DNA from: Lelliottia amnigena
Lineage (GTDB): Bacteria > Pseudomonadota > Gammaproteobacteria > Enterobacterales > Enterobacteriaceae
Assembly (NCBI GenBank): GCA_900635465.1
Contig: LR134135.1
Coordinates: 2,108,001 to 2,172,000 of the forward strand
Direction of reading: 5' to 3'
DNA length: 64,000 nucleotides
Position 1 is the stretch's first letter; each line of letters starts with the position of its first letter. Shown here piece after piece: positions 8,616 to 18,198 of this stretch. The translations under genes and the position numbers were made by a program. Below the pieces are notes generated by a model. That model was given only the letters and a program-made list of their open reading frames with translations, did no database searches and was not told where the DNA came from.

Positions 8616-9911
8616 ATGAAGTACAGCACTACGTTACCAGTAAAGGCGTTGCCGTCGGCTGAAAAATACAACGGTAAAGGTCCTGAATATAAGCGTCGAT
8701 TTCATGTGATGGCTAAACCCTCAGGCTCTACCTGTAATCTTGATTGTTCGTACTGCTTTTATCTGCATAAAGAGGATCTGCTTCATCAGGATCGTCATAC
8801 CGGTATGAGTGATGAGGTACTGGAGAATTTTATCCGACAGTATATTGAGGGTCAGGATGGCGATCAGGTGGTCTTCTCATGGCAAGGGGGCGAGCCTACG
8901 TTGATGGGGCTTGAGTTCTTCCATAAAGTTGTCAAATTCCAGAAACACTATAAAAAACCACATCAACGTATTGAGAACGATCTGCAGACTAACGGCGTAT
9001 TAATCAACGATAAATGGGCAGCGTTTCTCAAAGAACATCGTTTCCTGGTGGGGTTGTCTATCGATGGTCCCCGCGAACTGCACGACCGCTACCGCGTGAC
9101 CCGCAGCGGCAAACCGACTTTCGATAAAGTCATGGAAGGCGTGGAAGCGCTGAAACGCCATGGCGTACCTTTTAATGCCCTGGTCACCGTCAATCGTACC
9201 AACGCCCGCTTCCCGCTTGAGGTCTACCGCTTCGTTACCCGTGAACTGGGTGCCACCTATGTGCAGTTCAATCCCTGCGTGGAGCCGGTCGACTTTAAAA
9301 AGACAGCCCCCCAGTTCTGGCAAGACAATACCATTCCTGTGACCGGCACACGTCGTGCGCATCCGGGGGATCTGGACTCCATTGTTACCGACTGGTCAGT
9401 GGATCCCGACGACTGGGGATCGTTCCTGATTGCAGTGTTTGAAGAGTGGGTAAATAACGATTTGGGGCGGGTGCAGGTCAACCTGTTTGAGACCGCCGTT
9501 GCCCAGACGATGGGCATGCCCGCGCAGATTTGCACGGCCTCAGAATTTTGCGGAAAAGGATTGGCGATCGAAAAGAATGGCGATATCTACTCCTGCGATC
9601 ACTATGTCTATCCTGAGTACCAGATTGGCAATATTGAGAACACCAAACTGGCGCACCTCGCCTTTTCTGAACGGCAACAGGCGTTTGGTATGGGTAAACG
9701 CGACACACTGCCCAAATATTGCAAAACCTGTCCTTATCTCAATCTCTGCTGGGGAGAGTGCCCGAAAAATCGCATTGTGCGGACCCCTGAAGGGGAACTG
9801 GGTCTCAACTATCTTTGCCCGGGCATCAAAGCGTTCTTTAACTATGCCGAACCGATTCTGGTCGGGATCGCCACCTTGCTTAAGCGTGACTTTGCGGGGG
9901 TACCGAAATGA
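8616..9911 (+). CDS. Anaerobic sulfatase-maturating enzyme (radical SAM/SPASM)
   Basis: This 431-residue protein carries the radical SAM cluster motif C-x3-C-x2-C as Cys40, Cys44 and Cys47 (STCNLDCSYCFYLHKE). The later SPASM cysteine clusters, visible around ICTASEFCGKG and YCKTCPYLNLCWGECPKNR, bind auxiliary [4Fe-4S] clusters. Members (AtsB/anSME) oxidise the active-site Ser or Cys of sulfatases to formylglycine in the cytoplasm before export. The position after a Ser-type sulfatase fits this role. An AGGGG ribosome-binding site lies before the ATG, and the stop overlaps the next gene's start by four bases, so translation is coupled to the MoxR gene. Confidence 0.93.
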   Translation: MKYSTTLPVKALPSAEKYNGKGPEYKRRFHVMAKPSGSTCNLDCSYCFYLHKEDLLHQDRHTGMSDEVLENFIRQYIEGQDGDQVVFSWQGGEPTLMGLEFFHKVVKFQKHYKKPHQRIENDLQTNGVLINDKWAAFLKEHRFLVGLSIDGPRELHDRYRVTRSGKPTFDKVMEGVEALKRHGVPFNALVTVNRTNARFPLEVYRFVTRELGATYVQFNPCVEPVDFKKTAPQFWQDNTIPVTGTRRAHPGDLDSIVTDWSVDPDDWGSFLIAVFEEWVNNDLGRVQVNLFETAVAQTMGMPAQICTASEFCGKGLAIEKNGDIYSCDHYVYPEYQIGNIENTKLAHLAFSERQQAFGMGKRDTLPKYCKTCPYLNLCWGECPKNRIVRTPEGELGLNYLCPGIKAFFNYAEPILVGIATLLKRDFAGVPK

Positions 9912-10907
9912 ATACCAGAGAAAAACTGCTCGAGCTTGAGCAAAAAATGAATACGCAGATTCTGGGACAAGAAGAGCTGGTGCGTATGCTGATTATCGCT
10001 TTGCTGTGCGATGGACATGTGCTGCTGGAAGGCTTACCCGGACTCGCCAAAACGCGTGCAGTGCGGGAGTTGGCCGCGCATGTTGAAGGCGAATTTCGCC
10101 GTATTCAGTTCACCCCAGATCTTCTGCCTTCGGACATCACGGGGAGCGAAATTTACCAACAAAATGCGACCCGGGAGGAGGACCAGTTCCGTTTTCGTCC
10201 CGGCCCTGTCTTTGGCAACATCATTCTTGCCGATGAGATTAACCGGCGCGTCGGCGCGGGTACAGTCTGCTCTCCTGGAAGCGATGGAGGAGCGCCACGT
10301 CACGGTGGCGGGCAAAACCTGGCCGTTACCGGGCGTGTTTATGGTGCTGGCGACTCAGAACCCGGTCGATCAGGAAGGGACCTGGCCATTACCTGAGGCC
10401 CAGCTTGACCGTTTTCTGATGAAGATAATGGTGGGCTATCCTTCCGGCGATCAGGAGCAGCAGATCATGCGTCTGGTCAGAGAGGAGCAGTTAAAAAAAT
10501 ATCAAATCATGAACAATGATGAGCGAAAGTCCGACACTGCGCCTTTGATGCTCTCGCAGACCGAAATCGCCGAAAGCTGGCAAGCCATCGCATCAATTCA
10601 CGTAGCAGAAACCATTGAGCGATATATCGTCAATCTGATTGCCGCGACCCGGCAACCGCAAAGCGTGAGTGACCAGCTTGCCAGCTATATCAATATTGGC
10701 GTCAGCCCGCGCGGCACCCTGGCTCTGGAGCGCTGCGGTCGCGCGCAGGCCTGGCTTGAAGGTCGCGATGCGGTGCTGCCTGAAGACGTGCGCCGTATCG
10801 CTCCGGCTGTGATTCGTCATCGCCTGATGCTCAGCTATCAGGCCAGTGCGGATAACCGCACCGCCGATGACATTGTGGCCCTGCTGCTGGATGCCGTGGT
10901 GGCATGA
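9908..10907 (+). CDS. MoxR-family AAA+ ATPase (one frameshift)
   Basis: The N-terminal part has Walker A GLPGLAKT and Walker B IILADEINR. The frame then breaks at about 10244-10249, where one extra base turns the expected R-A-S-A-R-V-Q-S-A-L-L-E into a false frame. The rest continues one frame over, with LATQNPVDQEGTWPLPEAQ and the AAA+ lid domain. Joined, the protein is about 332 residues, normal for MoxR. MoxR ATPases work with VWA-domain partners as chaperones or assembly factors. The gene overlaps the maturase upstream and the DUF58 gene downstream by four bases each. The shift is probably a sequencing error, because everything around it is conserved. Confidence 0.88.
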
Positions 10908-11813
10908 TGGCACACCCGCTTACTCTTGATCGTGCCACGCTGGTAGCCCTGGGCAACGAAGCCCGCCTCATCGATAACCCGCCGGGGCAAATCCCACCGG
11001 GGGCGCTGGCGGGTGAACGCACGTCGCGCCAGCAGGGGCGAGGACTCAACTTTGACAGCCTGCGCCGTTATCAGCCGGGAGACGACGTTCGCCTGATCGA
11101 CTGGCAGGCAACAGCCCGTCTGCGTACGCCCTGGATTCGACTGTACAACGAAGAGCGCGAGCGCCCCGTCTTTTTGATTGTTGATCAGCGGCTGGACATG
11201 TTTTTTGCCACCCGAGGAGAAATGAAGTCAGTCATGGCGGCTAAAACCGCAGCGCTGCTGGCCTGGCGAAGCTGGCACGATGGCGATCGAGTGGGTAGCG
11301 TTATCTTTGACGATGCCTCGCTATCCCTGCACAAATGCCGTCCCCCCTCGGCTAAACCTCAATCCGCTGCTTGACGATCTGCTGGATTATAACCAGCGCC
11401 TGCCTGAACGTTACCCGCAGGAAACGCTGGCAACCGTGACGCTGGCCAGCGCGCTCGAACGGGCCAGCCAGGTCATTCCCAGTGGGGCGTGGGTCGCAGT
11501 ACTCAGCGATTTTCACGATCTGAATACCGAGTGTGATGCCTTACTGGCCGGATTGCGCCGCCGTTGCGAAGTCAGCGCTTTTGTTGTCCTTGACGATCTC
11601 CATTTACGGCTGCCCTCGTCCGGGACGCTTGCAGCCCGCTATCAAGGACAGGAGGCGGCATTCACGCTTTCATCGCGGTTAAAAGAGGCCATTGAAGAGA
11701 GCATTACCGCGCGGCTGGCCGCTCAGCAAAATCGTCTCACTCGCCTCGGCATTCGGGTGAATCATCTGGTGGTCTCGCAGGATCTCATCAAGCAGTTGCA
11801 AAAAGGTGTCTGA
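10904..11813 (+). CDS. DUF58 protein, MoxR partner (one frameshift)
   Basis: The DUF58 signature is present: GERTSRQQGRGLNFDSLRRY followed by QPGDDVRLIDWQATAR. After it comes a VWA-like half (FLIVDQRLDMFFATR). The frame shifts by one in a run of six C at 11342-11347. With five C the protein reads through RPPRLNLNPLLDDLLDY to the stop at 11813, giving about 302 residues. DUF58 proteins are regularly encoded between moxR and VWA/bat genes. It overlaps the MoxR gene by four bases, and the next ATG follows its stop without a gap. Confidence 0.87.
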
Positions 11814-12255
11814 ATGCTCGAAAAAGGATTCACCGTTCCCGATCTTCTTCAGCCTCCACTTCCGGAGGCCATCTCCTGGTTTCCACTGCCGGTGGGGTGG
11901 AGCGTGCTCGGCGCGGTTCTGGTTTTGTTACTGTTGATCGTTGTTCTGTTTCGCGTTGCTCGCTGGAGGCGAAACCAATGGCGTCGCCAGGCACAGTCGG
12001 CCATCGACGCCACCGAGACCGTCGATCGGGCACTGGGTCTGATCAAACAAATACGGCTGGTTCACCAGCCGCGAAAACAGATCAGTACGCAGGTGTCGCC
12101 CTCCGGTGTTGTTGCAGTCGGTTCCACTGGATGAGGACCTGCGTCAGGCGCTCTGTGATAAGTATTGTCAGCCGGATAATCGACTGGAAGCACGCGATGT
12201 GCAGCGGCTACGCCTTCAGCTAAGCCGTTGGCTGGGAGAACTGCCCAATGTCTGA
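11814..12255 (+). CDS. DUF4381 membrane protein of the Bat cluster (one frameshift)
   Basis: A short N-terminal segment (LPEAISWFPLPVGWSVLG) leads into one membrane span (AVLVLLLLIVVLF) and a basic cytoplasmic stretch. The frame breaks near 12105, where removal of one G from GG lets SPSVLLQSVPLDEDLRQALC follow. The C-terminus LDEDLRQALCDKYCQP to GELPNV is typical of DUF4381. Restored length is about 146 residues. These proteins sit between DUF58 and BatA in moxR operons and are thought to be part of the membrane complex; the exact role is unknown. The end overlaps the start of batA by eight bases. Confidence 0.78.
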
Positions 12256-13228
12256 ACTGCCTTTCCCGCCTCGATTTTGCCTGGCCATGGGCCTGGCTAC
12301 TGCTTTTGCTACCGCTGCTGAGTCGGTTTTTAATGCCGCAAGAAAATCGCCAAAACGAGAGCGTCCGCGTACCATTTTTACCCGCTTTAATCGAGCAGGT
12401 TAACCTGGATGCTCAGCCTGTACATGAGAGTCTCCTGCGTCGTCTCCTGTTCTGGCTGCTCTGGTTTTTTGCTGGTTTGCGCGCTGGCAAGGCCTGAATA
12501 TCTTTCGCCTCCACAGATTATCCAGAAGCCAATGCGCGATATGGTCCTGATTCTGGATGTGTCCGGTTCTATGTCAAAAACGGATGTGGAAGGGGGGATA
12601 ACGCGCCTGAAAGCGGTGCAAAATTCGGTGCAGAAATTTGTCGACGCGCGTAAATCCGATCGCATCGGTATGGTCATTTTTGCCAGCAGCGCCTGGCCTT
12701 TCGCGCCGGTGAGCGAAGACAAGCAAGCGCTGAAGATACGCATTAATCAACTCACGCCAGGTATGGTCGGTCAGCAAACGGCCATCGGTGATGGAGTAGG
12801 TGTTGCGGTAAAGCTGCTGGAAGCCGGGACGGATGAGACGGCCAGCAAGCTCGCGATCTTGTTAACGGATGGCAACGACACCGCATCTCAACTCTCTCCT
12901 GCGCTGGCGGCCAAACTGGCGGCGTCGCATCAGGTAGTCGTCCATACTATCGCCTTTGGCGATCCGGATAGCAGCGGTGACGACAAGGTGGATCTTCCTC
13001 TTTTACAGGAGATTGCCCGGACCACCCATGGAAAATCCTGGACGGCAGCCAACTCAGGAGCCGCACTGGATAGCGTCTGGCAAGAGATAGATGCGATCAC
13101 CCCTGTGCAGGTTAAAAGTATCGGCTGGTCCTGGCATGTTCCCTTATTTGCCTGGCCGCTGGTGATTGCGATGGGGGGTAATCCTTCTCCTCGCCCTGGT
13201 ACGCGCCTTCAGGGAGAAAACTGCATGA
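12248..13228 (+). CDS. BatA-like VWA membrane protein (three frameshifts)
   Basis: The start is the ATG at 12248 (MSELPF). An extra C in CCC at 12265-12267, an extra T in T6 at 12465-12470 and an extra G in G6 at 13173-13178 break the frame. Corrected, the protein is about 325 residues: a short N-terminal span, a second span (LLFWLLWFLLVCALARPEYL), a VWA domain with an intact MIDAS (DVSGSMS), and a C-terminal span ending LVRAFREKTA. BatA proteins are inner-membrane partners of MoxR ATPases. The stop TGA overlaps the batB ATG. All three shifts are homopolymer-type, and without correction batA would appear fused to batB. Confidence 0.85.
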
Positions 13229-14750
13229 GTGATTTCCACTTTCTTTACCCCTGGCGGCTGCTCGGGTTGCTTCTGTGCCTGGCGCTATGGGCAGTGCCGG
13301 TTGCCAGCGTCAGCGCCTGGCAACAGATCATGGATAAACCTTTCGCCCGGGCCCTTGTCATTGGCAAAACGCATCGCCTGACTCGGGTTGCGCCCTGGCT
13401 TTTTGCCCTTGGCGTCGTGGCTCTGGCTGGCCCCAGTTGGCAACGTGAACTCCCTGCCACTCTTACGCCACAGAGTAATGTTATGGTGATACTGCAACAG
13501 GATCTGGCGATGTACGCCCAGGACATGGCACCCAGTCGCCAGGCGCGAATGCAGAGTAAGCTGAGCGAATTAATGAAAAGTACCCCAGGGACGCGCTACG
13601 GTCTGGTGGTCTATAACGCCCAGGCATTCCTGACCACCCCCTTGACACAAGACCCCAATTTTTCTCGTTATTTCTGCATGCGCAGACCCCCGCGCTATTA
13701 CCTGAAGGCGAGGGGGCAGGATTAAAACACGCCGTGGAACTGGCGCTACAAAATTTGCCGTCCTCACCACGCAGCGTGATTCTGGTTGCGGACACCCTCA
13801 CGGAGGCAGACGTTGCATACCTAAAGGAGGTGGATGCCCCAATGCAACTCTGGGTACCCGGCACGGCGAGCGGTGGTTCGTTGCCGGAAAACTATGCCGA
13901 TCGCGGCATTGATACCCGTTTGAATGTCAAAAACTTCAGCGAGATTCGTGACGCCGGACGACCTGTGACGCTGGCGGCAGGAGATAACAGCGACCTGGCT
14001 GTTATCCAGAGTCACATACAGCAATCTGTTACCCAGCAAAACAATGCCCGTGAGGATCTGCACTGGCGAAACAGCGGGTGGTTATTTGTCATTCCCATGC
14101 TGTTCCTGCTCTTTTTCTGGCGACGTCAGATTATTTGCGTAACCCTGGTGCTCCCTGTGCTCTGCTGGTCTCCTTCCAGCGAAGCCGCATGGCTTGATGC
14201 CTGGATACGTCCGGATGTCCAGGGGCAACAGGCGTTTGCGGCAGGTCACTTTCGCGAGGCGGCAGAACATTTTACCGATCCGCTCTGGCAGGGTATTGCC
14301 TGGTATCGGGCCGGGGATTTTACCGCCGCCGTCGGGGCATTTCGCCGCGCACCCCAGACCCCTGAAACGCTGCTATGGACCGGAAACGCGCTTGCGCAAC
14401 AGAAGCAATGGCAGGAGGCGCTCGGGAGTTATGACCAGGCGCTAAGTCTGCGCCCGGACTGGAAAATGGCGCAGCAAAACCGAGAAAAAATAGCCGGTAT
14501 CGTCATGCAGCTCAGGCAAAAAGAGCGCGAACGTGAGCAAGAGCAGGGGGATGACATGGACGACGGTCCGGACAAAGTCGTCAACGATCTGCAAAAGGAT
14601 CAGGGCGTGAAGCAGAAGGATATTGGCGAGGTGGCGGGCGGCACCCCGCAGCTCAACCAGTGGTATGACAATTTGCAGGTTTCGCCTGCCGGTTTGCTCG
14701 AAAGTTTATACCGCAATACTGCAGCGAACCCACAGGAGCAGACACCATGA
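13225..14750 (+). CDS. BatB/BatC-like VWA-TPR protein (one frameshift)
   Basis: The gene starts at ATG 13225 (MSDFHFLYPWRLLG), overlapping the batA stop. Membrane spans near the N-terminus lead into a VWA domain, then a further span and a TPR region (WTGNALAQQKQWQEALGSYDQALSLRPDW read in two parts), then a charged tail with KEREREQEQ. The frame is lost in a T5 run at 13659-13663; one more T restores FFSLFLHAQTPALLPEGEGA and about 508 residues. The VWA MIDAS is degenerate: where family members have a D-x-S-x-S motif this one reads QQDLAMYAQD. It is therefore a BatB-BatC fusion whose metal site may be inactive. Confidence 0.84.
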
Positions 14751-15763
14751 AACTGCCTGCCGTGCTGCTGTTTGTCGCCTCATGGCCTGTGCTGGCGGCT
14801 ATGGATATTACCCGTGAGCTGGAAGCGCCGAAAATCGTCGCGCCAGGCCAACCCGTTACGGTGTCCGTGACGTTCTGGACCGACAGCTGGTTTAACCCGC
14901 CGCCGCAATGGCCTGCATTTCCGCTGCAAAACGGTGCCCTGATGACGACGCCGTTGCCCAATCAGCTGGTGACTCGACAGAAAGCTGGGGTGAGCTGGAG
15001 CGGGGTGCGCCTCGAACGACAGATTATTGGCTGGACGGAAGGGATGCTCAACCTGCCGGCGACGGATATCACCCTGACTTCATCGGGACAAGCCCCGGTG
15101 ACAGTCCATCTTCCTGCGCTCATGCAGACGATCCAGTGGCCGCCGGATGTCCATCAGCCTGACCGCTTTTTACCCGCCCAGGATCTTACGCTTGAGCAGC
15201 ACATTCAGGAATTTTATGCCGGCCAGGACGAGGTACTGCGAGTAGGGGACGCACTTGAGCGCAGCGTGACGGTTAAGGCCAAAAATGTGCTACCCGAGCA
15301 GATACCGCAGATTCTCTATGCCATTCCAGGGGAGAGCAGCCAGCGGCTGGCCCCCGTTAATCGCTTCGCCAGGAGTGGGCGAGGCGAGATCTCTGGGGCC
15401 ATACGCGAAGAGCGGATTCGTTACCTGCCGGTGAAAGCCGGCACGCTGACGCTTCCTCCGGTGAAGCTCCGATGGTGGGATACCCAAAGTCAACGCTGGC
15501 AGGTAGCAGTGCTTGAGGGCAAAACGGTGAAAGTCTCGAGCGCCCGGGAGGCTGGTGACGAATCAAAGTTACGTGGTAAAGCCAGTACCGAACTTTGGCC
15601 GACGGTGGCGCTGATCTTGTTCGTTATCCTGACCATGGTGGTGTGCTGGTTTACCCGCGCCGCGCTTGGTCGTGGTATGCAATGGCTCCATAAACGCTGG
15701 CATCATTTCTGGGCTCCCGTTGCGCTGCCCGGTCTCGCTCCTTCAAAAAGGAAAACAGGATGA
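14747..15763 (+). CDS. BatD-like exported membrane protein
   Basis: The 338-residue protein has a signal peptide (MKLPAVLLFVASWPVLA), a long periplasmic region of beta-rich repeats beginning DITRELEAPKIVAPGQPVTV, and one membrane span near residues 280-300 (LWPTVALILFVILTMVVCWF). This is the BatD ('oxygen tolerance') layout. It overlaps batB by four bases and its stop overlaps the next ATG, so coupling continues through the operon. It is somewhat shorter than many BatD proteins but is complete in one frame. In the Bat model it would form the periplasmic part of the complex; that is family knowledge, not seen here. Confidence 0.8.
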   Translation: MKLPAVLLFVASWPVLAAMDITRELEAPKIVAPGQPVTVSVTFWTDSWFNPPPQWPAFPLQNGALMTTPLPNQLVTRQKAGVSWSGVRLERQIIGWTEGMLNLPATDITLTSSGQAPVTVHLPALMQTIQWPPDVHQPDRFLPAQDLTLEQHIQEFYAGQDEVLRVGDALERSVTVKAKNVLPEQIPQILYAIPGESSQRLAPVNRFARSGRGEISGAIREERIRYLPVKAGTLTLPPVKLRWWDTQSQRWQVAVLEGKTVKVSSAREAGDESKLRGKASTELWPTVALILFVILTMVVCWFTRAALGRGMQWLHKRWHHFWAPVALPGLAPSKRKTG

Positions 15764-16758
15764 AGAAAACGACGCTAAACCTCGCCCTTTTACTTGCACT
15801 GAGCTGGAGTGCGCATGCTGAGACCTTGTCTTCATGGAACGACACGCCTGCCAGACAGGCTATTGAGACATGGGTGCAAAATGCGGTGAAACCGAATAGT
15901 CCCACCTGGATACCGCCCGAGCAGCGGTATGTGGTTTTCGATAATGACGGTACCCTGTGGCCGGAAGCACCGCTCACTTTTCAGCTGCAGTTTGTAATAG
16001 ACGAAATCGCGCGATTAGCCCCGGAACACCCCGAATGGAAACAGGATCCTCTGATCAACGCCGTCATCAATAAGGACATGAAAACCGTGGCGGCGGGCGG
16101 TGAGAAGGGGATCATAAAACTGCTCACCCTGACGCACAGTGATATGACGACAGAGGCTTTTAACCAGCGTGTCGCAACCTGGCTGGAAACCCATCAGGAT
16201 AAACGCTTTGGCTGCCGCTACGATAGCATGGGTTATCAACCCATGCGCCAGCTACTGGATTATCTGCGCGAGAATGGTTTTAAAACCTGGATTGTGTCGG
16301 GAGGCGGTATCGATTTTATGCGCATGATGTCGAAAAAGATGTATGACATTCCGCCGGACCAGGTGATCGGCTCATTCGCCCTGAACGAATTTGAGTTGAC
16401 CGATGATGGCACCCAGATTCGCAAGACCATGCAGGGGGCGTTTAAAGACGATGCCGCCAACAAACCTGTGGCAATTCATCTCTTCATAGGACAGCGCCCG
16501 GTGGGTGCCTTTGGCAACAGCGATGGCGACTTACAGATGCTGCAATATACCGCGGCCAATCAAGCCTATAAAACATTTGGGCTGATTGTCCATCACACCG
16601 ATGCGAAGAGAGAATACGCTTATGACAGCCATCCTCCGGCCAGTGGAAAACTGATTGAGGGGTTGAAAGAGGCGAGGGCGAAAGGCTGGACTGTGGTGGA
16701 TATGCAGCACGACTGGAAAACCGTTTTCGATCCTGAACTCTGTCCTGCTAAGGGGTAA
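15760..16758 (+). CDS. Periplasmic HAD-family phosphatase
   Basis: The 332-residue protein has a signal peptide (MKKTTLNLALLLALSWSAHA) and the HAD phosphatase motifs: VVFDNDGTLWP (motif I, D-x-D-x-T), IVSGGG (motif II) and GNSDGD (motif IV). The order and spacing resemble phosphoserine-phosphatase-like HAD enzymes, but the substrate is not evident. It is the last gene of the sulfatase/Bat block and overlaps batD by four bases. No strong terminator follows. Its presence in the same translated chain suggests that its substrate is produced or needed by the sulfatase system. Confidence 0.82.
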   Translation: MKKTTLNLALLLALSWSAHAETLSSWNDTPARQAIETWVQNAVKPNSPTWIPPEQRYVVFDNDGTLWPEAPLTFQLQFVIDEIARLAPEHPEWKQDPLINAVINKDMKTVAAGGEKGIIKLLTLTHSDMTTEAFNQRVATWLETHQDKRFGCRYDSMGYQPMRQLLDYLRENGFKTWIVSGGGIDFMRMMSKKMYDIPPDQVIGSFALNEFELTDDGTQIRKTMQGAFKDDAANKPVAIHLFIGQRPVGAFGNSDGDLQMLQYTAANQAYKTFGLIVHHTDAKREYAYDSHPPASGKLIEGLKEARAKGWTVVDMQHDWKTVFDPELCPAKG

Positions 16759-17250
16759 TGAGGTTTCACCTGGACCTGTGGTGACGTGTTTATTATTGAA
16801 TCTGAATACGCTGGCTTTATCGTTGTTAAGGGTTATGGATTTACCCTATTTAACGATATTGCCGCGTGTCGCTTCAAAACCGAGCGGCATCTTCAGGCAG
16901 CGTTGTGCCAGAAACTAACAATATTTTCGCAATGCCATTTTATGACTACTGGAATAAGGAAAGGCATTGTGTGATTTGCCAGAGCTCGCTAAAAATGTCT
17001 AATAGCGATATTAATCATTCCGGCGTCAGATAAAACTCCTCATCCTATAAAATGGCCAGCGTGATGGTTTCGGCGTTTGAAGAGCCGCTTTCAAAGGCCA
17101 TACGCAACCAGGCCCAACGTGCCCACGAAACGCCGGATTCTGTCTAACGCCACCTAGGTACGCATAATGTATATTATGTTAAATGAAATACAATGATAAT
17201 ATTCACTAAACCAGTTGGTTATCTAGGGCTGCAAACGGCGATGGATCTTG
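16759..17250. other. Intergenic region with a short gene-like remnant
   Basis: No convincing gene is seen. A 31-codon frame at 17052-17147 (MASVMVSAFEEPLSKAIRNQ, then stop) resembles the frame at 3206-3304. A 62-codon frame at 16786-16974 has a GTG start without a good ribosome-binding site and no recognisable motif. The area marks the passage from the operon-dense block to a decayed accessory region. Confidence 0.45.
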
Positions 17251-17637
17251 ATGGACATGGAAACCTCTCTGCCGCTGCTGTATCCCCTCAGGTACCACAT
17301 TGACCATTTGGCTTACCGCTCATTGTCCACGCAGTCAGCTTCACTTCAGTCTGTGAAGTTTTTTTACGAATTCTAGTACAAATCGCCCTTGTACTCTGAT
17401 TCGTTGCAACGATTGACACCACATACAACCCGACATACTTGGGCCTTTTTGACAATACAAAGAATATGGCATTCAAAATATTTGAGAAATCAGCTAAACA
17501 AGACACACTTTGTTGCTGGAGCCCCTTCCCTCACAGGAGTCATGGAAGAAGCAAAAGATGAGCTACGGCTGATGGGAGGATGGAGCCCGACTAGTCAACT
17601 GCCTGATCTGTATGCAAAACGAAAGGCCATCCTTTAG
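17251..17637 (+). pseudogene. Tyrosine recombinase (integrase) remnant, internally deleted
   Basis: The frame from ATG 17251 reads METSLPLLYPLRYHIDHLAY and STQSASLQSVKFFYEF, which looks like the N-terminal core-binding part of a phage-type integrase, then a TAG at 17374-17376. The same frame resumes with LTPHTTRHTW (the H-x-x-R-H box), then GVMEEAKDELRLMGGW and a C-terminal candidate tyrosine in PDLYAKR, ending at 17637. Most of the central catalytic domain is missing, so this looks like an internal deletion and not a sequencing slip. It is evidence of an old integrative element here. Confidence 0.65.
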
Positions 17638-17876
17638 CAGGACTGGTTGGCGACGAGTTACATGACAAAATTGGTGGCTGCTCCAGGAGCAGTAGTAAAT
17701 GCCCGTTCAGCGAAGTGTGTTGTTGTTATGGTTGTCTGTATTATCGCCCTTTTACGGACGGTAACCATCAGGCTGTACTTGAGTGCGTCAAAAAAGAAGT
17801 TGATGAACTTATCACCATTTCAGACGGTATGCGTAGTTTCCATCACCAATGCGGATATTATTATGATCATAAATAA
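17607..17876 (+). pseudogene. Cys-rich remnant following the integrase
   Basis: A frame without its own start overlaps the end of the integrase remnant and reads DELHDKIGGCSRSSSKCPFS, then VCCCYGCLYYRPFTDGNHQA and a final QCGYYYDHK before TAA at 17876. The clustered cysteines suggest a zinc-binding C-terminal domain like those on some integrases and their helper proteins. That is inference; I do not recognise the family with certainty. Lack of a start and the degenerate neighbour suggest it is not a functional gene. Confidence 0.4.
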
Positions 17877-18198
17877 ATACGCCCTCACCTGTGATACTTG
17901 CAACGGATGTAAATGCAGGGATTGAAAAGCTTAAGGCACACGTCACGGGGATTACATTAGTTTTAAGTTTCACACTGCTCTCTCCCTAACATCAATAGTG
18001 TAATGCAGTATAACAAAAGAAATTCATTTCGCTACGTCAGTGCGTTGTCACTGATTGGCGCATCACCTTTTAGGCTGGGATACTGAATCTACTGGCGGTT
18101 AGTATCACTGTTTTATGTACTAATGAAATTTTCCACGACAGAAGAAATTGATTCATTCAGGATGACCGGTATATGATATATGTAAACATAATAATTGC
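17877..18198. other. Non-coding spacer
   Basis: AT-rich sequence with no supported gene, RNA or clear terminator. It separates the recombinase remnant from the AraC-like pseudogene on the other strand. Confidence 0.4.

Noticed and set aside
13170-13230. Apparent fusion of BatA and BatB into one protein
   Set aside because: One extra G in the run at 13173-13178 removes the BatA stop. With five G the normal BatA end and an overlapping BatB start appear, so this is a frameshift artefact.
16786-16974. 62-codon frame after the HAD gene
   Set aside because: GTG start without a ribosome-binding site, no motif, and located in a non-coding transition region.
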